A DNA stretch of 64,000 nt, from NCBI RefSeq assembly GCF_001956045.1, contig NZ_MRTH01000020.1:62001-126000 (forward strand), read 5' to 3'. Below are positions 29,208 through 38,989 of this stretch, in pieces. The position numbers were made by a program, and so were the translations under genes. The notes under the pieces are model-generated. The model saw only the letters and a program-made list of their open reading frames with translations. It was not told where the DNA came from and did not search any database. How positions within the stretch are numbered: position 1 is the first letter of the stretch; every line of letters starts with the position of its first letter. Origin of the DNA: Paenibacillus sp. FSL H7-0331. GTDB taxonomy: Bacteria > Bacillota > Bacilli > Paenibacillales > NBRC-103111.

Positions 29208-31505
29208 ATGAATAAAGGACGGCATATTCGAATGGAGTCCTTGCTTATTGTTCGTTTTGTACTCCCGTTATTCATCATCCTCACTTTGTCACTGATTGTT
29301 GGGTTTTTAATATACCAACAAACTTCTTCTGTGCTGGAAGATGAGGTTAAGGCGTCCAACCGCCTATTGCTGGAACAGGGCATGAATGTGCTGGACAAAA
29401 GATGGGAAGACATCGATACGCAAATCAGGCGAATTACCAACGATTTGAAGGTGACCAGGCTGCAGCAAATCGATGATCCTTTTGGCGTTAATCTGTATCG
29501 AACCATCGAAGCAAGAGGACGGCTTCTTGAATATTATATTTCCAATGAATTGATTATGAATTATTTTATTGTATTTAAAAACAACCAGCTCGTACTGAAC
29601 AACGATTATACATCCAGATTAGACGATTTTTCTTCTGTACTCCAGTATCCGAATCAATCGGAGAATTTTTTGCAATCGTTAGTAGAGACCTATCATAATC
29701 GGGATGTTATCCCGGCAGGAAACGTCTCGCTTCAAGGTACTCAGTATGAGTTGCTGACCTACCTTCGTTCTTTTGGTTTCTCCAACTACTCCAATGGGAT
29801 TATCATCATGCTTATTAAAAACAACGAAATTACCAAGCTGTTTAAAAGATTCGACACAGACGGCAGCTGGGTGTATATAGCAGATGAGAAGGGTGAAATT
29901 ATTACGAGTGTCGAAGGGCCAAGTGCCAAGCTGCCGCAGGAACGGCTTGTTTTGCCTTATAGCAGCGGGGTAATGAGCAGCAGTATCAATGGGGATGATA
30001 TGATGGTCACGTATGTGACCTCCGCCTATAACGGCTGGACCTATGTAGCAGCCCAACCCTCCAAGGTTGTGCTGAAAAAAATTACCTATATTAAAAATAC
30101 GACGATTACCATCTTCCTTTTATTTTTATTCAGTGGCAGCCTTATTGGCATCTATATGACTTATAGGAGCAGCATGCCGATTCGCAAGATCATACATACT
30201 CTGGCTAACTACAGGATAACGCCTGACGATCCAAAGAGCGGTGCTTTCGGGATGATCAGCCAAAGCATATCTATGCTCATGACGAGCAACCAGGAGCTGC
30301 AATCAAAAATGGAGCGTCAGCTGCCATTTCTGCGAGCGGCGTTCTTCGAGAGGGTGCTTAGAGGGCAATTTCAATCGGATGCAGATATGGAAGCCGTTCG
30401 TACGCATGTTCGAGTGGATTGGATGGGGGAAGCTTATTTGGTTGCAATCCTGACCTTCCCTGACAGGGCGACGACAGCTGTTAATGCCGATGAAATCGAA
30501 TATCTGAATCAGAAAAAACTGATTGCCAGTGAGATCCTAATAGAGATGATCCCGGATGTTATTTTGCATGATGTGGATGTAGACAAAATTGCTTTGATCA
30601 TGCAGTTTACTGAGGACGAGCCTGCTAGCATATACGGGAAAGCAGCAGGGTACCTAGAGTCGGTACAGCTTCAAATCCAGCAGCAATGCGGTATTGCGTC
30701 CATTATATCGATAGGTAATTATTATCCACAAAGAATGGATATCACAAGATCTTTTTTTGAGGCCCAGCAAGCCCTTATCCGCAGCAAGGATAACCGCATC
30801 ATCTGGTTCAAAGAAATTTTGCCGAATCCAAGCAGCTATTATTACCCGGAAAATATGGAAACCCGGCTGATAAACCTGGTGCGTACGGGGAATGAGGAAA
30901 CGTTAACAAAGCTGCTTAGCGAGCTGCACTGGCATAATTTTGTGGACAGGAATTTGCCTGTTCTTGTGCTTAAAGTCTTTTTATTCGATTTTGCCGCAAG
31001 CGTATATAAGACTTCAGGTGAAATCGGCGAAGTGACAGGTGTGGAGAAAGCAGTAGCAGTGGCCAGTATCTTGGATAAAGTGGAAAGTATTGAGGCTCAC
31101 TATATCCAACTCAAAAATAAACTAGAAGAAATGAGCAGATCAGTACGACATAAGCAGAATGATCGGCAGCAGCAATGGTTTCAAGATGTTATAGCGTTTG
31201 TTGATAATCAGTATTCCGATCTGCAAATGTCTCTTGCCTTGTTGGCAGAACGCTTTAATGTGACAGAAACTTATTTGTCCAGATTGTTCAAAGAAAAAAC
31301 CGGGATCAATTTCTTCGACTACCTGGAAAGCCTGCGGATCGAACAATCCAAACAGCTGCTGATTACGACAGCGCTTACGGTTGGGGAAATCGCACTCCGT
31401 GTAGGCTACAGCTCCTCCAATACGTTCGGACGTGCCTTCAAGCGGACTGTGGGTATAAGCGCACTGGCTTTTAGAAACGGAAATAGTGGGGAAATGCAAG
31501 AATAG
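29208..31505 (+). CDS. membrane-bound AraC-family sensor regulator (cluster B)
   Basis: A 765-residue one-component regulator of the same architecture as the cluster A sensor. TM1 is at about residues 15-38 and TM2 at about 297-320, with a dCache-like extracellular region between them. A cytosolic helical region follows, and the C-terminal AraC DNA-binding domain spans about residues 655-760 (LALLAERFNVTETYLSRLFKEKTG, then EIALRVGYSSSNTFGRAFKR). AAGGAGGAA precedes ATG 29208. It lies directly upstream of the sulfatase/transporter operon and most likely activates it when its saccharide is present outside. Confidence 0.88.
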   Translation: MNKGRHIRMESLLIVRFVLPLFIILTLSLIVGFLIYQQTSSVLEDEVKASNRLLLEQGMNVLDKRWEDIDTQIRRITNDLKVTRLQQIDDPFGVNLYRTIEARGRLLEYYISNELIMNYFIVFKNNQLVLNNDYTSRLDDFSSVLQYPNQSENFLQSLVETYHNRDVIPAGNVSLQGTQYELLTYLRSFGFSNYSNGIIIMLIKNNEITKLFKRFDTDGSWVYIADEKGEIITSVEGPSAKLPQERLVLPYSSGVMSSSINGDDMMVTYVTSAYNGWTYVAAQPSKVVLKKITYIKNTTITIFLLFLFSGSLIGIYMTYRSSMPIRKIIHTLANYRITPDDPKSGAFGMISQSISMLMTSNQELQSKMERQLPFLRAAFFERVLRGQFQSDADMEAVRTHVRVDWMGEAYLVAILTFPDRATTAVNADEIEYLNQKKLIASEILIEMIPDVILHDVDVDKIALIMQFTEDEPASIYGKAAGYLESVQLQIQQQCGIASIISIGNYYPQRMDITRSFFEAQQALIRSKDNRIIWFKEILPNPSSYYYPENMETRLINLVRTGNEETLTKLLSELHWHNFVDRNLPVLVLKVFLFDFAASVYKTSGEIGEVTGVEKAVAVASILDKVESIEAHYIQLKNKLEEMSRSVRHKQNDRQQQWFQDVIAFVDNQYSDLQMSLALLAERFNVTETYLSRLFKEKTGINFFDYLESLRIEQSKQLLITTALTVGEIALRVGYSSSNTFGRAFKRTVGISALAFRNGNSGEMQE

Positions 31506-31569
31506 CAGGGTCTGCAGTAATTGCACATAAGCAAAAAGCAAGTATTGCAGAGTCTGCAAATCCTTCATG

Positions 31570-31637
31570 TTTACACTAGTTTCCAGGCTCTGTATATTAT
31601 AGATGTCCCGGGATGGATGAAAATGTTATCGCTTTCA
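31570..31637 (+). promoter_or_regulatory. promoter with CcpA cre site upstream of the sulfatase operon
   Basis: TTTACA (31570-31575) and TATATT (31593-31598) have a 17-bp spacer, so transcription should start near 31605. TGTTATCGCTTTCA at 31624-31637 fits the cre consensus TGWNANCGNTNNCA exactly. It lies about 20 bp downstream of the predicted start point, where CcpA with HPr-Ser-P would block elongation. The operon is therefore expected to be repressed by preferred sugars. Confidence 0.8.
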
Positions 31638-31668
31638 TTTCGAATTAAAACTAAACGGAGGGCTTAAG

Positions 31669-33117
31669 ATGAGCGAACCTAATATTTTATGGATTTGCAC
31701 AGATCAGCAGCGTTATGACACCTTGGGCTGTTACGGAAATTCATTTGTTAAGACGCCAAACATTGATCGCCTCGCACAAAACGGCGTATTATTCGAAAAT
31801 GCCTTCTGCCAGGCAACGGTGTGTACGCCTAGCCGAGCGAGTTTTTTGACCGGTCGTTATCCACGCACGACCCGTTGTCGGCAAAATGGACAAAACATTC
31901 CGGAGGACGAAATGCTTGTCACACGGCTGCTTGCAGACGCAGGTTATGTAGGCGGTCTGTCAGGCAAGCTCCACTTGTCCGCTTGTAATCCAAGCGTCAT
32001 GCATGGAACAGAGCGCAGAATAGCAGATGGCTACTCGCAATTTCACTGGTCCCATCATCCGGACAATCACTGGCCAACCAATGAATATATCCAATGGCTG
32101 CGCGTCAAAGGTAAGACCTACCAACCGCTGCAAACAGAAGGAAGCCGTTATGTCGAGATCGGTCCCGATGCAGAAGACCATCAAACGACCTGGTGCGCGG
32201 AGAAGGCGGTCCATTTTATCGAAGCGAATCAATCCTACGAGCAGCCTTGGTTTTTTTCTGTCAATATGTTTGACCCGCATCACCCGTTTAATCCTCCTCG
32301 GGCCTATCTTGAGCGATATATGCAAAAGCTGGATGAAATTCCGCTGCCTAATTATAAAGAAGGTGAGCTGGAGGAAAAGACATACTTCCAACAGTTTGAC
32401 CACAACGGGGCTTATGGGAATGAAAGATTGCTACCCTTCTCCCAGATGAATGAGCAGGACCACCGCATGCTAAAGGCTGCCTATTGGGCGATGATCGATT
32501 TGATCGATGAGCAGGTTGGCCGAATGCTGGAGGCGTTGGAACGCACTGGACAGCTAGAGAACACGATAGTCATCTTTATGTCGGACCATGGCGAGTTACT
32601 GGGAGACCATGGTATTTACTTGAAGGGGCCATTTTTCTATGAGCCGTCGATTCACGTTCCATTGATCGTATCTTGGCCCGGCCATTTTCAATCGGGAGTA
32701 CGCAGTCCTGAGCTTGTTGAGCTTGTCGATGTGGCTCCTACTCTTTTGGAAGCTGCAGGCTTGCACATTCATCCCGGTATGCAGGGGAAGTCACTTATGC
32801 AGCTGCTTACTGCAGAAGCAGTAGATTCCAAATTATCGCATCGCAGTGATATTTACTGTGAGCATTATAATGCTAGTGCGAAACAGAATGGTATCGGAGG
32901 CTTTGCTACTATGGTGCGAACCGACCGGTATAAGCTGGTATCTTATCACCGCCGTCATGAAGAGGAGCTGTATGACCTCCAGGAAGATCCGAATGAAAGG
33001 CGTAATTTATGGATGGATGAGAGCTACTCGGCAGTTAAGCTGGACATGATGAAACGATTATGTGACCGAATGGCTGAAACCGTGGATCCGCTACCGGAAC
33101 GATTGGCTGTATGGTAG
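31669..33117 (+). CDS. cytosolic type I sulfatase
   Basis: A 482-residue sulfatase of the alkaline-phosphatase superfamily. The active-site signature CTPSRASFLTGRYP places Cys52 for conversion to formylglycine. Metal-binding residues include Asp12 in ICTDQQRYD and Asp306/His307 in MSDHGELLGDHG. There is no signal peptide, so it acts inside the cell on an imported sulfated saccharide. The Cys-type site needs a maturase (anSME or FGE) that is not encoded in the window. GGAGGGC precedes ATG 31669. It is the first gene of an operon with an LplB/YtcP/LplA importer, which implies uptake of a sulfated mono- or oligosaccharide. Phosphonate hydrolases share this fold and are the main alternative. Confidence 0.88.
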   Translation: MSEPNILWICTDQQRYDTLGCYGNSFVKTPNIDRLAQNGVLFENAFCQATVCTPSRASFLTGRYPRTTRCRQNGQNIPEDEMLVTRLLADAGYVGGLSGKLHLSACNPSVMHGTERRIADGYSQFHWSHHPDNHWPTNEYIQWLRVKGKTYQPLQTEGSRYVEIGPDAEDHQTTWCAEKAVHFIEANQSYEQPWFFSVNMFDPHHPFNPPRAYLERYMQKLDEIPLPNYKEGELEEKTYFQQFDHNGAYGNERLLPFSQMNEQDHRMLKAAYWAMIDLIDEQVGRMLEALERTGQLENTIVIFMSDHGELLGDHGIYLKGPFFYEPSIHVPLIVSWPGHFQSGVRSPELVELVDVAPTLLEAAGLHIHPGMQGKSLMQLLTAEAVDSKLSHRSDIYCEHYNASAKQNGIGGFATMVRTDRYKLVSYHRRHEEELYDLQEDPNERRNLWMDESYSAVKLDMMKRLCDRMAETVDPLPERLAVW

Positions 33118-33157
33118 CAATGGCGCAAGAATTCAGGTCAGTATTAACAATAAACGG

Positions 33158-34102
33158 ATGACATCTGCTCAGGAGGTGGTCACTACGAATAAAAATCGAA
33201 TTTCACGCCAGCTACTGAAGGGATGGCAGTTATACTTATTACTGATACTTCCACTCCTTTATCTGGCTTTGTTTCGCTATGCACCGATGTATGGAGCTCA
33301 AATTGCTTTTAAGAACTATTCGATAACCAAGGGCATTATGGAAAGTCCATGGGTAGGCATTGCTAATTTTTCTCGTTTTTTTCACTCGTATGATTTTTGG
33401 CGGATTTTAACCAACACGCTGCTGCTAAGCTTGTATCATTTGCTGGCGACCTTTCCTTTTCCAATTTTACTAGCGCTGGGCCTCAATTATATCCATCATG
33501 TCCGGTTTCGCAAAACCTTACAACTCATCACGTATGCACCGCATTTTATTTCAGTTGTTGTCATGGTGGGACTCATTCTACAGTTTCTTTCTCCACGAAT
33601 CGGGCCGCTCGCTTCGTTAAGCGAGTGGTTAGGCTTCACAATGCCCAATGTAATGGGTGACCCGGACTGGTTCAAATCGGTCTACGTATGGTCGGATGTT
33701 TGGCAGCATACGGGCTTTTCCTGCATTATCTTCCTTGCCGCTTTGGCTGGCATCGACCCGGCTCTGCATGAGGCTGCGCTGATGGATGGGGCGTCCAAGG
33801 TAAGAAGGATGTGGCACATCGATCTCCCGGGCATTATGCCGATTGCGATTATTATGCTGATCCTGAATGTGGGCCATATATTTGATCTGGGGTTTGAAAA
33901 GGTTTTGCTTATGCAAAATCCGCTGAATACAAGAACCTCGGAAATTATCGACACCTATGTATATAACGTCGGGCTGAAGTCGGCGGTACCTAATTTTTCC
34001 TATGCTTCGGCCATCGGGTTATTTAAAAATGTGATCGCGTTTATTCTGGTCATGTCCGTTAACCAGCTATCCAAAAAATTTGGCCAGTCTAGCCTTTGGT
34101 AA
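33158..34102 (+). CDS. LplB-family sugar ABC transporter permease (cluster B)
   Basis: About 314 residues with six membrane segments and the EAA loop EAALMDGASKVRRMWHIDLP. The early motif YAPMYGAQIAFKNYSI and WVGIANFSRFF are typical of LplB. The start is uncertain. A strong AGGAGG (33171-33176) is followed 8 nt later by ACG (33185), not by a standard start codon. The nearest in-frame ATG is 33158, which has no good ribosome site. The open frame itself reaches back to 33062 inside the sulfatase gene. I list 33158 as the conservative start. Confidence 0.85.
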   Translation: MTSAQEVVTTNKNRISRQLLKGWQLYLLLILPLLYLALFRYAPMYGAQIAFKNYSITKGIMESPWVGIANFSRFFHSYDFWRILTNTLLLSLYHLLATFPFPILLALGLNYIHHVRFRKTLQLITYAPHFISVVVMVGLILQFLSPRIGPLASLSEWLGFTMPNVMGDPDWFKSVYVWSDVWQHTGFSCIIFLAALAGIDPALHEAALMDGASKVRRMWHIDLPGIMPIAIIMLILNVGHIFDLGFEKVLLMQNPLNTRTSEIIDTYVYNVGLKSAVPNFSYASAIGLFKNVIAFILVMSVNQLSKKFGQSSLW

Positions 34103-34117
34103 CAGGAGGAATGGAAC

Positions 34118-35014
34118 ATGGAATCGTCGTTTTTAAGAGAATCAAGGGGTGATCGTTGGTTTAATATCATTAACTATACGTTTATGGCCTTGCTCCTGAT
34201 TATCGTGTTATACCCTGTAATATTTGTGGTAAGCTCTTCATTCAGTAATAAAGATGCCGTCTCTGCAGGGCAGGTGCTGCTGTGGCCGGTTGGATTTAGT
34301 CTTGAAGGCTATCAAGCCGTATTTCGCGATCCAGCAGTGCTGAGATCCATAACGGTTTCAATCGGCTATACGGTTGCCGGTACGTTAATTAACGTGACTC
34401 TGACGATTATGGCAGCATATCCGTTATCACGTCGGGATTTATGGGGGCGAAATTGGCTGATGGGTGTGTTTGCCTTCACGATGTTTTTCAGCGGAGGGCT
34501 TATTCCAACGTACTTACTCGTCAAAAATCTGGATTTGCTCAATACACCTTGGGCGCTTCTGCTGCCGACTGCTCTGAGCATTTGGAATATGGTGATTACC
34601 CGGACTTATTTTATGGCGACCATTCCCGATGAGCATCTGGAAGCGGGACAAATCGATGGTTGTAACGATCTCATTTTCCTATGGAAGGTCGTGCTTCCAC
34701 TTTCCGGTCCGATTACCGCAGTGATTGCTTTATATTATGGGGTGGAGCATTGGAATCAATACTTCAATGCGTTGCTTTACTTAAAGGAGCCGAAGCTTTA
34801 TCCGCTCCAACTGGTGCTTCGGGAAATTCTTATCCGGAGCCAGATGAGCTCTGAAATGATGGGTGATTCGGCCCAAATGGCAGAACAGGCCGGTCTTGCA
34901 AATTTGCTTAAATATTCATTAATTGTAGTAGCTACTGCGCCCTTAATGCTGGTTTACCCTTATGTGCAGAGGTTTTTCGTGAGAGGTGTAATGATTGGGG
35001 CTTTAAAAGGATAA
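34118..35014 (+). CDS. YtcP/LplC-family sugar ABC transporter permease (cluster B)
   Basis: A 298-residue six-TM subunit with the EAA loop EAGQIDGCNDLIFLWKVVLP and the family tail FVRGVMIGALKG. AGGAGGAAT precedes ATG 34118, 15 bp after the LplB-type gene. It partners that subunit and the lipoprotein downstream. As in cluster A there is no dedicated ATPase. Confidence 0.9.
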   Translation: MESSFLRESRGDRWFNIINYTFMALLLIIVLYPVIFVVSSSFSNKDAVSAGQVLLWPVGFSLEGYQAVFRDPAVLRSITVSIGYTVAGTLINVTLTIMAAYPLSRRDLWGRNWLMGVFAFTMFFSGGLIPTYLLVKNLDLLNTPWALLLPTALSIWNMVITRTYFMATIPDEHLEAGQIDGCNDLIFLWKVVLPLSGPITAVIALYYGVEHWNQYFNALLYLKEPKLYPLQLVLREILIRSQMSSEMMGDSAQMAEQAGLANLLKYSLIVVATAPLMLVYPYVQRFFVRGVMIGALKG

Positions 35015-35039
35015 TGAACTTAACAAGGAGGGTCTTAAT

Positions 35040-36680
35040 ATGAATAAATGGACAACAATAACAATCGCAACGTTGTTGCTGGCAGCAGGCTGCAGTGATG
35101 GCAAAGAGCAAGGGGTCACGAAGAAGGATCTGCCAGCAGTAGCCGAGGGACCAAGCACAGAGGCAGGCACTTTTCCATTGGTCAAGGATAAAATAACGCT
35201 TAAAGTACTTGCTGTAAAAAATCCGAGTGTGCAGGATTATAGTACCAATGAGTTTACGAAATGGTATGAGGAGAAGACGAACGTCAAGATCGAATGGCAA
35301 TTTGCCACTCCACAGGATCGTCAGGAAAAGCTGAATCTGGTGCTGGCCACCAATGATTTGCCGGATATGATCATTGGCTTCGGCGTTTCTCCCGCCCAAC
35401 AAATGGTTTATGGGCAGCAAGGTTTGTTCATCGCACTGAACAATTTGATCGATAAGTACGGTGTGGAAACGAAAAAAACTCTGGAAAAATACCCGGAAAT
35501 CAAGCAAGCGACGACTGCTCCCAATGGCAATATATATTCACTCAGCAGTATCGACCGTAACCCACATACGATGCTTCAACAAAAAATGTGGATTAATACC
35601 GAGTGGTTAAAGAAGCTGAATCTGGACATGCCAACAACGACAGATGAGTTCGAAAAGGTGCTAAAAGCATTTAAGGAAAAAGATCCGAACGGTAATGGAA
35701 AAGCGGACGAAATTCCAATGATTGGGGGGATCCAGGAGAAGCTGACTGGATTGGACAGCTTTTTAATGAACTCGTTTATTTTGAATGATTTGAATGCAGA
35801 CCAGCTAATTTTCGATGATAAAGGCAGCATAGAAGTTAATTTCAATAAGCCGGGCTTTAAGAAAGGTTTGCAATATTTAAATAAGTTATACGCCCAAGGA
35901 TTGATAGCCCCGGAATCTTTTACGCAAAATAACGATCAAATGAAATCGCTCGTGGAAAATGGTGATGCGAGGGTCGGTGTCATATCTTCCTTCATCCCAC
36001 AGGTATTCTCTAATATTACCGGCAAGCGGTGGCTGGATTATAAAACCGTTCCCCCGCTTAAGGGCCCGGACGGCTTGCAGCAGACCCCTTATCGTTATTA
36101 TTCTGTCAATGGGGGTAATCTGTTAATTACAAATGCGTCAAAAAATCCCGAGGTTGCGTTTCGTTGGGCAGATGCGCTGTATAACTATGATATCAGTATG
36201 AGTGGAAATATCGGAACGGAGGGAATTGGCTGGCGGAAGCCAACAACGGATGAGCTCGGTCTGAATGGTAAACCGGCCAATTGGGTGCGGCTGCTGCCTT
36301 CCGGTACGCTGCAGAATAACAACTGGGCGCAAACGACATCTTACCATTTCTCGCGGGAAATGTTTGAAGGGCTTGCTGCTGGGCCGAATGAGGTGCCCCG
36401 TGTTTTGTACGAGGAGACACAAAAGAACTACGAGCCTTACAAAACGAAGCAGGAGCAGAGTGTACCTCCGGTGTTCTTCGATGACGCACAATCCTCAGAG
36501 CTCAGTGATTTGCAAAAAACGATCAAGGATTACGTGAAGGAAATGACTACCCGCTTCATCATTGGAGATGCATCCATTGATAAGGAGTGGGATAAGTATA
36601 TACAGACGTTGGATGGCATGAATTTGAAACGCTATCTTCAAATTTATAACGAGGGCTACAAAGCGCAGTATAAAAAGTAA
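35040..36680 (+). CDS. LplA-family sugar-binding lipoprotein (cluster B)
   Basis: A 546-residue binding protein with a short signal peptide and the lipobox LLAAGC (Cys18). It has the LplA-type body with WINTEWLKKLNLDMPTTTDEFEKVL and the calcium-loop-like DPNGNGKADE. Most of the protein should lie outside the membrane. AAGGAGG precedes ATG 35040. It shares its cluster with a cytosolic sulfatase, so a sulfated saccharide is the likely ligand. It is clearly paralogous to the cluster A lipoprotein but too divergent to be a recent copy. Confidence 0.88.
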   Translation: MNKWTTITIATLLLAAGCSDGKEQGVTKKDLPAVAEGPSTEAGTFPLVKDKITLKVLAVKNPSVQDYSTNEFTKWYEEKTNVKIEWQFATPQDRQEKLNLVLATNDLPDMIIGFGVSPAQQMVYGQQGLFIALNNLIDKYGVETKKTLEKYPEIKQATTAPNGNIYSLSSIDRNPHTMLQQKMWINTEWLKKLNLDMPTTTDEFEKVLKAFKEKDPNGNGKADEIPMIGGIQEKLTGLDSFLMNSFILNDLNADQLIFDDKGSIEVNFNKPGFKKGLQYLNKLYAQGLIAPESFTQNNDQMKSLVENGDARVGVISSFIPQVFSNITGKRWLDYKTVPPLKGPDGLQQTPYRYYSVNGGNLLITNASKNPEVAFRWADALYNYDISMSGNIGTEGIGWRKPTTDELGLNGKPANWVRLLPSGTLQNNNWAQTTSYHFSREMFEGLAAGPNEVPRVLYEETQKNYEPYKTKQEQSVPPVFFDDAQSSELSDLQKTIKDYVKEMTTRFIIGDASIDKEWDKYIQTLDGMNLKRYLQIYNEGYKAQYKK

Positions 36681-36712
36681 TGCATGAAGCTCGTAAAATC
36701 CGAAGAAAATCG

Positions 36713-36757
36713 CAAACGGCTCTTTCGCAAATAATGCGAACAGAGTCGTTTTTTTTC
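36713..36757 (+). terminator. rho-independent terminator of cluster B
   Basis: Arms AACGGCTCT and AGAGTCGTT (one G-U pair), with inner pairs CGCA and TGCG, followed by a run of eight T. It ends the sulfatase-transporter operon. Confidence 0.88.
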
Positions 36758-36824
36758 ACTGTTTCACGGAAGAGAGACTCCCCCAATCAACGAAATAAAA
36801 TGAAGAAGTCTAGTTTTATATACT

Positions 36825-36863
36825 AAATTTAATATATAAATTTGAAAATAACCTAAGTATAAT
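36825..36863 (+). promoter_or_regulatory. candidate operator and -10 of cluster C
   Basis: A consensus TATAAT at 36858-36863 lies 48 bp before the first permease gene, but its -35 region is weak. Just upstream is an inverted repeat AAATTTA-N5-TAAATTT (36825-36843). A regulator-binding site here would fit the GntR protein encoded in the operon. The sequence is very AT-rich, so chance symmetry is possible. Confidence 0.35.
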
Positions 36864-36910
36864 AAACACAAATATATAAGCATGGTATAAAGAAAAGGAG
36901 GCATTATACA

Positions 36911-37813
36911 ATGATTACCACCAAAAAAGTACGAAGTCTTTCTGCGGTAACAGCTCCCTACGTATTTATCGGCCCATCCATGTTGTTTATCATTGTTTTA
37001 TCTATATTCCCAATTCTTTACTCATTGTATTTAAGTTTTTTGAGCTACAACTTATCCATGCCGGCTACTACAATCAAATTTAATGGTCTTAACAACTACG
37101 TGTATATGTTGACCAATAAAACGTTCTTAGGGTCAATTGCATGGACATTAAGTTTTTCGATCATTGTTGTAGCTTTGAATGTCATCCTTGGAATGTCCTT
37201 GGCACTTCTATTGAACAGTTCGTTGATGGAACGCGCTGCGAACTTATTTAAAACCGCTTTCATTTTACCTATGATGTTGGCACACGTCGTCTCTGCAACG
37301 ATATGGAAGCTGATGTTCTCACCGGTTTATGGTATTCTAAATAACATATTAATGATGTTGGGTTATGACAAAGTAAATTGGACAGCGGATACAAATAATG
37401 CGAGATTCGCGATTATTCTTGTGGAGCTATGGGGCTCTACGCCATTTTGTATGCTTATCTTTTTAGCTGCTTTGAAAACGGTACCAAAAGAATTGTATGA
37501 ATCTGCACTCATTGACGGAGCAAACCGGATCAGGACTTTCTATGGCATAACACTCCCATTGATTAGAAACTTTCTGGCTTTGGTGGTTTCGATTCGGATA
37601 ATGGATTCCCTAAGAATGTTCGATATTGTCTACACCTTAACTAATGGGGGGCCAGGAGATGATACCGAAACCATAGGAACAACGATTTACAAAACGGCAT
37701 TCCGATATTCGGATATTGGGGTAGGTTCAGCAGGGGCTTTCTTATTTTTCATTTTGATCGTGATCGTGACGTTAGTCTTTCTCAAACTCATTCGCAGGGA
37801 TTCAAAGGATTAG
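36911..37813 (+). CDS. CUT1 sugar ABC transporter permease (MalF/UgpA type)
   Basis: A 300-residue protein with six membrane segments and the EAA loop ESALIDGANRIRTFYGITLP. LTNGGPGDDTETIGTTIY is the conserved MalF-group periplasmic segment. AAAGGAGGC precedes ATG 36911. Its partner permease is not next to it but lies beyond a GntR regulator gene at 38990, an unusual order. Together with the lipoprotein at 39908 it would import a small oligosaccharide. No ATPase gene is present in this cluster; the Ugp-like ATPase at 43880 or a global MsmX-type one could serve. Confidence 0.88.
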   Translation: MITTKKVRSLSAVTAPYVFIGPSMLFIIVLSIFPILYSLYLSFLSYNLSMPATTIKFNGLNNYVYMLTNKTFLGSIAWTLSFSIIVVALNVILGMSLALLLNSSLMERAANLFKTAFILPMMLAHVVSATIWKLMFSPVYGILNNILMMLGYDKVNWTADTNNARFAIILVELWGSTPFCMLIFLAALKTVPKELYESALIDGANRIRTFYGITLPLIRNFLALVVSIRIMDSLRMFDIVYTLTNGGPGDDTETIGTTIYKTAFRYSDIGVGSAGAFLFFILIVIVTLVFLKLIRRDSKD

Positions 37814-37866
37814 CGGCAAAGTTAAGTTATTCACAATTTTTATTTATACAACAGGAGAAATAATAT

Positions 37867-38940
37867 ATGGCAGGATATCCGCTGTACAAACATATCCAAG
37901 ATTTGATCGTTAATCAGATTCGCGAAGGAGCTTTGCGACCGGGTGATCGGGTCTCGTCTGAAAGTGAATTGATGAATCAGTATCATGTGAGCAGTATTAC
38001 GGCAAAGAATGCCTTGATCAGCTTAGCAGACCAGGGGATTGTGGTCAGAGTCCAGGGCAAGGGAACCTTTGTATCGGATAATGATATTACGAATCAAATC
38101 GTAGATAAAAACAACAAGTGTGCTGTTTCTAATGAAGATAATAAATTTGTCGGAATGATCATGCCGACCATGAAAACAAATGTAGAACAGAGATTGTTAT
38201 ATTATGTTGAAAAATATTTATATGAAAATGGCTATCAACTGATTTTACGCATAACGGATGAATTTCTTACGGCGGAGACAGGAGCGATTGAAAAATTCAA
38301 GGGAATGGGTGTCTATGGTATGATCATTTTTCCCACTCTCGATGAAAAGTATAATGAAGCGATTCTAAGACTTAAGCTCGATAACTTTCCATTTGTATTG
38401 ATTGACAGGTTTTTGAAAAGCATTGATACCTATAATGTCACTTCGGATAATGTACAAGGAACATATCAAGCAATTTTTATGCTCTTGAATAAAGGTCATC
38501 GTCATATCGCATTTATTTCCCCTACGATAACGAACTCGGCAACAGAAGAGCGGGCATATGGTTTTGAAAAAGTTTTCTCTGATTCAAATTTACCGATTAA
38601 TAAAAACCTGTGGTGTTTGCTTGACCTGGAAATAATTGCTTCTAATCGTGCTTATTCATATATTTTGAACTTTTTGAAGAAGCATCCCGAGATCACCGCA
38701 ATCTTTACTGTGAATGTTGAAATGGCTTCATTAACCTACAACGCTTTGAAAGAGTTATCTTTATTGAGCAAAATAGAAATGATAACCTTTGACGAAATTG
38801 GCCTGCCAGATGTTCATTTTATTAAACAAAATTACAAGGAAATGGGTAGACATGCCGTACATTCTTTAATTTCCCAAATCAATGGAAAAAGCTTTGTCAA
38901 ACATATTGTGGTTCCCACTCAATTTCATCTCAAACCTTGA
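37867..38940 (+). CDS. GntR-family regulator with LacI-type sugar-binding domain (AraR-like)
   Basis: A 357-residue repressor-type protein. The N-terminal GntR winged helix (about 1-75) reads LYKHIQDLIVNQIREG, then PSESELMNQYHVS-like SSESELMNQYHVSSITAKNA and RVQGKGTFV. The C-terminal 270 residues are a periplasmic-binding-fold effector domain (FVGMIMPTMK, then VTSDNVQGTYQAIFMLLNKGHRHIAFIS). The architecture equals that of AraR, which responds to L-arabinose. Linkage to a GH43 enzyme supports an arabinose- or xylose-related effector. It sits inside its presumed operon, between the two permease genes. ACAGGAGAAAT precedes ATG 37867. Confidence 0.88.
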   Translation: MAGYPLYKHIQDLIVNQIREGALRPGDRVSSESELMNQYHVSSITAKNALISLADQGIVVRVQGKGTFVSDNDITNQIVDKNNKCAVSNEDNKFVGMIMPTMKTNVEQRLLYYVEKYLYENGYQLILRITDEFLTAETGAIEKFKGMGVYGMIIFPTLDEKYNEAILRLKLDNFPFVLIDRFLKSIDTYNVTSDNVQGTYQAIFMLLNKGHRHIAFISPTITNSATEERAYGFEKVFSDSNLPINKNLWCLLDLEIIASNRAYSYILNFLKKHPEITAIFTVNVEMASLTYNALKELSLLSKIEMITFDEIGLPDVHFIKQNYKEMGRHAVHSLISQINGKSFVKHIVVPTQFHLKP

Positions 38941-38989
38941 TGAACAGGGTGGGAAGTAGGGCTATACTTTTTTTGGGGGTGTTGATCTA

